46,683 bases of DNA from Chloroflexota bacterium. Lineage in GTDB: Bacteria > Chloroflexota > UBA11872 > VXOZ01. Under the pieces are notes generated by a model. That model was not told the origin of the DNA, did not search any database, and saw only the letters and a program-made list of their open reading frames with translations. The position numbers were made by a program, and so were the translations under genes. Positions 41,323 to 46,683 of the stretch are shown here, in pieces. The first letter of the stretch is position 1. Each line of letters starts with the position of its first letter. The stretch spans positions 1 through 46,683 of the forward strand of contig JAPPLM010000058.1 in the NCBI GenBank assembly GCA_028874195.1, given 5' to 3'.

Positions 41323-42447
41323 TTGAACCTCCCGCACCATAGGTTGTTTGTGCTCGGCGCAGGATTTTCGAAGCCTGCCGGCTTTCCCCTTGCAATGGAA
41401 CTCTTAGAAGATGTCAGAGAGTCTATCCGATGGATCTATAGGGAAGGAAACAAATTTGAACAAGAGATTCAAGAGTGGATAGATTTATACCCAGGCACAT
41501 GTATCGACTTAGAACGCGTACTTGCGTATAGCCATAGGAAACACTACCTGCAACTATCAGGTTCTGATGAATACTTTGATCATGACAGCGTGTCCATAGT
41601 CATTGCGTTGAGGGAAGTCCAGCAAAAACTCATTGATTCAACTCCAAGCGCTGCCCCAGCCCTATATAGGCAATTTGCCAGACGACTGTGCCCGCATGAC
41701 GTAGTGCTTACCTTCAATTACGACACGCTCTTAGAGCAAGCTCTTGACGAAATTGGTAAGCAGTACACACTAACCCCTGAATACTGGCTGGAAGGCGGTG
41801 ATTCCCACGAGAGTCGAAAGTATGTTGACCTATTGAAACTCCACGGGTCAATTGACTGGTATGACCGCTATTACCTTGATAGTGCTATGCGGTCATACGC
41901 CGAGAAAGGTCTTGATGTTCCCAACCGGGACCCTATCTTCGGACCAAATCCGACAGTTCCAACCGAACCTCTCTCACGGGGCCAAACTGGTGAGCTCGGC
42001 CGTCATCTCCTTTCGCGAGTATTCCGTGTACCCAATCATGCAGCGTATTTCCCTATAGAAGGCGGTCTCGGTTCGCGCGTAGTACCCTTCATTCTCCCTC
42101 CGGCGTACGACAAATTACTTGGATACAATGCTATCGTTGACCTATGGCGCGGCCTCCATCGGACATTGGATGCCTTTTCCTCAATAGTTATGATTGGCTA
42201 CTCTATGCCTGCCCATGACAGTTACGCATACGAGGCTCTAGGCAGGGTCTTCGTTGACTATCAGAGGGGTGGAGACAAGACTTACTGGCAACAGAGGCGA
42301 GTTCCTATTCAGATAGTCACGGCAGACTGTTCAGATCAGTCCGCAATCAAGAGGATCCCGTTCCTTGATGGAGACAAGACGCGGGTGTGGCATAGGGGCT
42401 TCTCAATTGAGTCTTTGGATTGGATTGACTGGGGAGATGGAAAGTAA
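41323..42447 (+). CDS. SIR2-like domain protein, probable defence NADase
   Basis: This 374-residue protein has the SIR2_2-type NAD-binding domain: GAGFS (12-16) after a hydrophobic strand, TFNYDTLLEQAL with Asn132 and Asp134, LKLHGSIDW with His174, and VMIGYSMPAHD (289-299). Such bacterial SIR2-like proteins (as in Thoeris, DSR and related systems) are NAD-consuming effectors in antiphage defence rather than deacetylases; zinc-binding cysteines are absent. The start is TTG at 41323, because the GAGFS strand begins at once and no ATG precedes it; an AGGAGGG lies 14 bases upstream. G+C is clearly lower than in core genes. It converges with the type IIG-like gene and follows two small genes. Confidence 0.85.
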   Translation: MNLPHHRLFVLGAGFSKPAGFPLAMELLEDVRESIRWIYREGNKFEQEIQEWIDLYPGTCIDLERVLAYSHRKHYLQLSGSDEYFDHDSVSIVIALREVQQKLIDSTPSAAPALYRQFARRLCPHDVVLTFNYDTLLEQALDEIGKQYTLTPEYWLEGGDSHESRKYVDLLKLHGSIDWYDRYYLDSAMRSYAEKGLDVPNRDPIFGPNPTVPTEPLSRGQTGELGRHLLSRVFRVPNHAAYFPIEGGLGSRVVPFILPPAYDKLLGYNAIVDLWRGLHRTLDAFSSIVMIGYSMPAHDSYAYEALGRVFVDYQRGGDKTYWQQRRVPIQIVTADCSDQSAIKRIPFLDGDKTRVWHRGFSIESLDWIDWGDGK

Positions 42448-42525
42448 TCAAAATTGAACTTGATGAGATGTGCAGCGAGTTAGGGGCAGTGGCTCTCTGC
42501 GTCAGTAAATGGGGAGACCGGCTGG

Positions 42526-45500
42526 TTACAACCGTCGGTTGGAGATGACGGGTTCGGAGGCGAGGAGGTGGCGGAGGGTGCTGAGGTCGGGGAGGTTGAG
42601 GATTTGGGAAATACCGTCGTCGAGGGCGCGGCGGGCGGGGCAGTGGGCCATATTGGGGAGACGCTCGAATTCGGCAGTGGACAGGCGGTCGAAGAGGCAG
42701 GAGAGTTCTTGAAGCTGGGAGGCGGAGAGGCAGCGCGGGTCTAGGACGGGCAAGTCTTGCAGGTCGGCCTTCTTCATGGCGACCCAACCTCCCTCGGTGC
42801 TAGTGCGTTGTGCCAGGACGGTCAATAGTCCTAGTGAGGAATTTAGCCACACCACTAGTGCTCTTTCGATTGCGATTTCCTCAATTTGGACAGGCCACCA
42901 CACGTTGGACAGCACGTTCTTTTCAGATCGCATTGCGACTATCCTAGCGGTGTCGAGCCGCAGCCGCTCGGAGATAAGAAGCCGACCAGATTGTTGCCAG
43001 AGGTGTTCACCATACCCTGGCCGCTGTCCGCCTCTTGGCTTTACTAGTGGCGAAAGATAGGCATCAGGCGAACACGCCAGGGTCTTTCTTTGCTCCGTGT
43101 CGTGTCCTTCAACCATAGGATACGCAGTGATCGAACTTGTCCTGTCGAATCCGTCAACGAGTCTGCGTCTGTCGGGGCCGATTTCACCGAGTTCTCCTAA
43201 CCGGCACAGCGGAATGCTGCCGGATGACTCCGCGCCGGGGACCCAGACTTCCCCATGGTCCAATAAGCGAAAGGCGCTGCGGGTCACGTCGGCGCGGGCG
43301 AATTGGACGCCGAACCACTGCTTGCCGGACAGATCAGATTCAGAAATCGAGACCACTTCGCCCACGTGTTGGTCGTCGACTTCCAAGAGCGCGGCGCCGG
43401 ATGCCTCCAATTTCGACGGCTCGGTGACGCTCACGGCTTGCGCTATCCGGTGCGCGACTGTCGGGCCGTCCGGGTTTTGCCAGAGGTTGACGAAGGTGGT
43501 GCGGGGCTGGGCGGCATCCTGTTGCTCAGAAGGCTGGAGTTCCGCTTCTGGTTTCTCGCTTGCGCGGGACTCGTCACTCCGGCGGAGGCCGGAGTCCAGG
43601 GCGTGGGGCGAAGAGGAAGATGAAGATGGATTCCCGCTTTCGCGGGAATGACGGAGCGGGGCGCGGGAATGACGGTCAGAAGAGCAGCTTCCCGTTTGGG
43701 GAGGCGGTTGCGCAGCGTCTTGGCGCGAGTCGCCCGCAGTCTCTGGATTCCGGCTTGCGCCGGAATGACGGATGGAAGGGGGATGACGGTTTGGAGCGCG
43801 GGAGCGGCGCGTGGCGATGAGGAGCGCTTCCGAGAGGTCGGTGCTGTCGGAGAAGTTCCAACGTTGGGGGTCGTGGGAGGTAATGACCACGTCGAGGGTG
43901 AAGTCGCGCTCGATGAGGGCGCGGGTCTGCGCCCAGGAGGGGCCGGTGCAAACGGTGAGCGGCAAGACCAACGCCAAGCGTCCTTCGTTGGGCAGCATCT
44001 TGTCTGAAACGGCGGCCACAAACGCGGCGCCAAGTCCGGCGGTCGCCGACGCCTGCCGCTGCTTGAGGCGGCGCGAAAGCTCGTCTTGCAGTCTGCGCCG
44101 TTCTGACCCAGGCTTGCTGCCGAACAGCAGATTGCCGCCTACGGAGCGCGTAAACGGCGGGTTCATGATCGCCAGGTCAAGTCTCGGCAGCTTTGCCGTC
44201 TGGCGCTCCGCCGTTTCGCCGGGCCCGCCGCCGCTCACCGGCCCCACGTCTTGGCGCGCCCCCGATTCGTCCGGCGACAGGGCGTGTTGCACCAACGCTT
44301 CGTCCGTTCCCAGGTAGTCCAGCGACCCCAGATTGACGCGCTCGCCTTCCACGCCCAGGGGCATGACGTGGAGATTCATGCGGTCGAACTCGATGTGCGG
44401 ATTGAGCATTGCCAGGCTGGTGGCGGCAAAGTGGATGGCGGAAAGCTGCACGTCGTAGCCGTGCAAGGCTTGTTCCACCATGGCCTTGTGGAGCGCGGCG
44501 GCGCGGTTGCCGCCGGCGGCCTTGTGGCGTCGTTCCGCTTCCGCGGCCACCGCCATGAGCAGGGTGCCGGTGCCGCAGGCCAGGTCGGCCACGCTCAGGG
44601 AGGCGGGAAACTCGTGGTCGCGCCAGTCAACGCCCGCCGGCCACTCGTGGAAGACCAGCCGCGTCAGCAGCGTGGCCGCCGGCACCGACGTATAGTACGC
44701 GCCGGTGAACTTGGCGTCGGATAGGAGCGTGTGGAAGAGCCGGCCGGAGAGGTCGTGGCCCTCCACGTTGCGCGTTTCGCCAACCGCCTTGACCAGAGGC
44801 GCGATGACGGGCGCCTGAACCTCATCAGGACCATCCAGCAACACGTCCAGGATGTCGGCGGCCAGTTTGAAGACCGGCACGTAGTCGATGTTCTCGCAGA
44901 TGAAGCGCCAGGCGTTCCGCAAGCTGGGAATGCCCTGGCGCGAGGCTTCACGCACCGTCTCTACGTCATCGTTGACGACGGCGAGGCGGTCTTGGAACGC
45001 GAGCGCGTTGAAGAGCGCCAGACAGCCGATGCGCAGGGCGGCGGCGCGGTCCTTCTCCTGGTCGGTTTCCGCGATGAGGTGGGCGACGCGGCCAGCGATG
45101 CGCCGGTGTCGGTCTAGCCGGTATGCCGCTTGATCCAGCGCGTATGCGATGCTGCCCGCGGCGGCCTGCACCTGGTCGACGCCTTGCAGTTCCAGCGGCA
45201 GCGCGCGCAAATGGTCGGCGAGGTCGGCAACCGACCCTCTGCTCAGCCGCGGCAGGGCCGGCGGCGTATCCGGGTCCAGGTCGAACAGCGTCGGCATGCG
45301 CGCCTGCCACCACTGAAGGTCCCTGGCTGCCGCCAGCGCGGCCGCGGCATCCTGAGCGTGACGCAGCCGGCTGGGATAGAGCACGCCCAGCGCGGCAATC
45401 GCCTCGGGAAACGCGCTCCGGCGTTGCCGCAGTTGGGCATCCAGTTCCCGTTGCCCCCCTTGCCACTTGCATTCGAGGAGGATCAGGCCGCTGCGCAGGG

Positions 45501-45639
45501 TAACGCGCGCGTCCGGCGCGCCCGGCCGGCTGCGGCGCTCCGGTCTGGCCGGCACGCCGCGCGCGGTGAGCATCTGCGCGAGCACGACGTTCAGGACTTC
45601 TTCACGATTGACTTCGGATTCTTTGACTCGTGCTGTCAT
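42526..45639 (-). CDS. type IIG-like restriction-methylase fusion with repeat-derived insert
   Basis: This 1037-residue protein combines nuclease, methylase and target-recognition parts. At the N-terminus a PD-(D/E)xK site is visible (Asp43 in APDARV and E-x-K at 56-58 in LLECKW). The methylase has GAYYTSVPAATLL, motif I as ADLACGTGTL (351-360) and the amino-methylase motif IV NPPF (493-496), so it would methylate adenine. The C-terminal half (about 720-1037, with VNLWQNPDG, SSLGLLTVLAQR and KKADLQDLPV) resembles specificity domains. Residues about 614-713 translate R1 repeats (HSGASRNP, HSRESGNP, LDSGLRRSDE) and are an in-frame insert between methylase and specificity region. The ATG is at 45639. 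It could also be grouped with Pgl/DISARM-like methylases. Confidence 0.85.
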   Translation of the reverse strand: MTARVKESEVNREEVLNVVLAQMLTARGVPARPERRSRPGAPDARVTLRSGLILLECKWQGGQRELDAQLRQRRSAFPEAIAALGVLYPSRLRHAQDAAAALAAARDLQWWQARMPTLFDLDPDTPPALPRLSRGSVADLADHLRALPLELQGVDQVQAAAGSIAYALDQAAYRLDRHRRIAGRVAHLIAETDQEKDRAAALRIGCLALFNALAFQDRLAVVNDDVETVREASRQGIPSLRNAWRFICENIDYVPVFKLAADILDVLLDGPDEVQAPVIAPLVKAVGETRNVEGHDLSGRLFHTLLSDAKFTGAYYTSVPAATLLTRLVFHEWPAGVDWRDHEFPASLSVADLACGTGTLLMAVAAEAERRHKAAGGNRAAALHKAMVEQALHGYDVQLSAIHFAATSLAMLNPHIEFDRMNLHVMPLGVEGERVNLGSLDYLGTDEALVQHALSPDESGARQDVGPVSGGGPGETAERQTAKLPRLDLAIMNPPFTRSVGGNLLFGSKPGSERRRLQDELSRRLKQRQASATAGLGAAFVAAVSDKMLPNEGRLALVLPLTVCTGPSWAQTRALIERDFTLDVVITSHDPQRWNFSDSTDLSEALLIATRRSRAPNRHPPSIRHSGASRNPETAGDSRQDAAQPPPQTGSCSSDRHSRAPLRHSRESGNPSSSSSSPHALDSGLRRSDESRASEKPEAELQPSEQQDAAQPRTTFVNLWQNPDGPTVAHRIAQAVSVTEPSKLEASGAALLEVDDQHVGEVVSISESDLSGKQWFGVQFARADVTRSAFRLLDHGEVWVPGAESSGSIPLCRLGELGEIGPDRRRLVDGFDRTSSITAYPMVEGHDTEQRKTLACSPDAYLSPLVKPRGGQRPGYGEHLWQQSGRLLISERLRLDTARIVAMRSEKNVLSNVWWPVQIEEIAIERALVVWLNSSLGLLTVLAQRTSTEGGWVAMKKADLQDLPVLDPRCLSASQLQELSCLFDRLSTAEFERLPNMAHCPARRALDDGISQILNLPDLSTLRHLLASEPVISNRRL
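43501..43800. repeat. R1 repeat cluster inside the type IIG-like gene
   Basis: R1 copies lie at 43572-43600, 43625-43654 and 43741-43770, plus a fragment at 43663-43675. All arms pair. The block is about 300 bases, a multiple of three, and leaves the reading frame open. Confidence 0.85.
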
Positions 45640-45744
45640 CGTCGCTGTTGCCTGGCTGTGCGTTCCTAATTGCGTGAGAACATGGTACTTGGATAGTTCA
45701 ATCCAGTCGAACGGTTACGTTCGAGTGTTCGATACGGAAAAAAG

Positions 45745-45764
45745 ATGGATTCCCGCTTACGCGC
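45745..45764. repeat. truncated R1 copy at the end of the amidohydrolase gene
   Basis: GATGGATTCCCGCTTACGCG matches the first half of R1 and stops where the amidohydrolase stop codon (45757-45759) lies. The repeat arm thus supplies or borders the last bases of the gene. Confidence 0.6.
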
Positions 45765-46590
45765 CAAACAGGCGCTTGGCGTTGCCGTGGAAGAGCGCTT
45801 GCTTCACGTCAGCGGCTACCTCGGCGTACTCGATGCTGAGCTTGGCGGATTCGGCGTAGTTGATGGGCAGGTTCGAGCCAAACAGCAGGTGGTCCGCGCC
45901 CATGAGCGCGCAGAGGTCGTCCACATCGCCGATGGGTCCCTGTACGCGGGAGTTCTCGAAATACAGGTTGTCCCGGTGGTAGGCAGTCGACCACAGGCTG
46001 TTTACTTCAGAGAACACGGCCCCGCAAATCAAGAAACGCACGCCCGGAAAGCCGTTGACCGCCTCCGCCGCGTCGATCATCGTCACCGCGGGCACCTTCA
46101 TGAGCCAGTGGGCGAAGCGCGGGTCTTCTACGCCGATGGAGATGAGCACTACGAGGTCATGCTCCTCGGCCTTGCCCAGCAGCGCCTGCGCCTGGTCGTC
46201 GAGGAAGTGGTACTGCTGGTAGTTGGGATAGCCCCGGGCCTCGACCATGCGCGGCACGTTGCCCTTCAGGCGGCTGTACTGATGGTAGTTTGGGTGCAGG
46301 CGCAGGTTGCGCATGCCGAAGTCGTTGAGGCAGATTTCCAGGTCGTGCTTCCAGCCGGGAAAGCCCGGATTGATGGTGTAGGCGGGAATGAAGCGGTCGG
46401 GATGCTGCTGCACAATGGCGTGGAGCTCCTCATTCCCCACCAGCAGGTCCTTGTAGAAGATGTTCTCCAGCCGCGAGACGACCGCCTTCTCGATGCCGAG
46501 CGCGTCCATTTTGCGCAGACGGTCTTCCGGCTGGGCATACGGCAAACGGCGAAACGGCCACTCGCCGAGAAAGGCGTTTGCGTCAATCAT
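45757..46590 (-). CDS. amidohydrolase-2 family protein with altered metal site
   Basis: This 277-residue protein matches amidohydrolase-related TIM-barrel proteins (family of ACMSD and dihydroxybenzoate decarboxylases). The usual N-terminal H-x-H metal motif is replaced by DANAFLG (Asn5, Phe7), and the late metal Asp is replaced in FGSNLP (usual GSDYP). RLHPNYHQY keeps a His in the middle. HGNAKRLFG near the end is the family's normal close. The ATG at 46590 starts MIDANAFLGEWPFR. Either the enzyme uses another metal arrangement or it is a non-hydrolytic relative. No partner gene is adjacent within the window. Confidence 0.82.
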   Translation of the reverse strand: MIDANAFLGEWPFRRLPYAQPEDRLRKMDALGIEKAVVSRLENIFYKDLLVGNEELHAIVQQHPDRFIPAYTINPGFPGWKHDLEICLNDFGMRNLRLHPNYHQYSRLKGNVPRMVEARGYPNYQQYHFLDDQAQALLGKAEEHDLVVLISIGVEDPRFAHWLMKVPAVTMIDAAEAVNGFPGVRFLICGAVFSEVNSLWSTAYHRDNLYFENSRVQGPIGDVDDLCALMGADHLLFGSNLPINYAESAKLSIEYAEVAADVKQALFHGNAKRLFGA

Positions 46591-46627
46591 TGGGGGATAA
46601 ACCTATCAGTTTGAATTGGCGAATTCT

Positions 46628-46660
46628 CCGTCATTCCGGCGAAAGCCGGAAGGTGGATTC
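46628..46660. repeat. R1 copy at the window end
   Basis: CCGTCATTCCGGCGAAAGCC continues to GGAAGGTGGATTC; the CCGGC/GCCGG arms form the hairpin. It lies upstream of the amidohydrolase gene. No gene is seen in the last 90 bases. Confidence 0.75.
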
Positions 46661-46683
46661 ACATTTCAAGTGCAACACCTGGT

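Noticed and set aside
1-46683. tRNA or rRNA genes
   Set aside because: No TPsiC-arm-like GTTCGAATC context with a matching acceptor stem and no rRNA-like conserved stretch was found by eye.

Overview
This is a G+C-rich bacterial chromosome segment with no rRNA or tRNA gene to fix its taxonomy. The gene content suggests a Chloroflexota-like, aerobic, heterotrophic bacterium. It has an acpP/rnc/smc cluster in the style of Gram-positive bacteria, RNase Y with SpoVS, a caa3-type cytochrome oxidase operon with a fused cytochrome c domain, a complete branched-chain-amino-acid-type ABC transporter membrane and ATPase set, and scattered catabolic enzymes (amidohydrolase, HpcH/HpaI aldolase, polysaccharide-deacetylase-like proteins, FAD oxidoreductase). 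The lineage is an inference; the gene families are read from the sequence.

Layout. 0.5-4.2 kb (+): livG-livF-livH-livM transporter genes without a substrate-binding protein in view. 4.4-14.4 kb (all -): a PASTA-only membrane protein, smc, rnc, an SDR reductase, acpP, bioY, accB and fabF, a fatty-acid/biotin and chromosome-maintenance block. 14.8-18.5 kb (-): an FAD oxidoreductase and two tandem deacetylase paralogues. 18.7-21.0 kb (-): spoVS and rny. 21.4-28.0 kb (-): an MFS transporter, then ctaG, subunit IV, ctaE, ctaD and ctaC, transcribed ctaC first. 28.4-33.5 kb (-): PAP2 phosphatase, a membrane protein, an aldolase, a coiled-coil membrane protein, nadA and a MarR regulator.

33.9-45.6 kb is the accessory part and the most interesting. 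It holds a tightly coupled three-gene cassette (Dam-class adenine methyltransferase, ParB-like protein, PD-(D/E)xK-like nuclease) of visibly lower G+C, an AlkD-like DNA glycosylase, a rhodanese lipoprotein, a VOC protein, an orphan antitoxin, two small overlapping genes (one with two membrane helices), a SIR2-domain protein and a large type IIG-like restriction-methylase. The last carries about 100 codons of dispersed palindromic repeats inserted in frame. The window closes with an amidohydrolase-2 family protein that lacks the usual metal-binding HxH.

The intergenic DNA is crowded with at least four dispersed palindromic repeat families. R1 is the element that translates as HSRESGNP; R2 is built on GCGGGGGCTTGTCCCCCGC; R3 on CTTCGACAGGCTCAG; R4 on CCCTCTCCC...GGGAGAGGG. 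A separate 168-bp element with perfect 19-bp terminal inverted repeats lies between accB and bioY. The strongest candidate for an undescribed system is the methyltransferase/ParB-like/nuclease cassette at 33937-36869.
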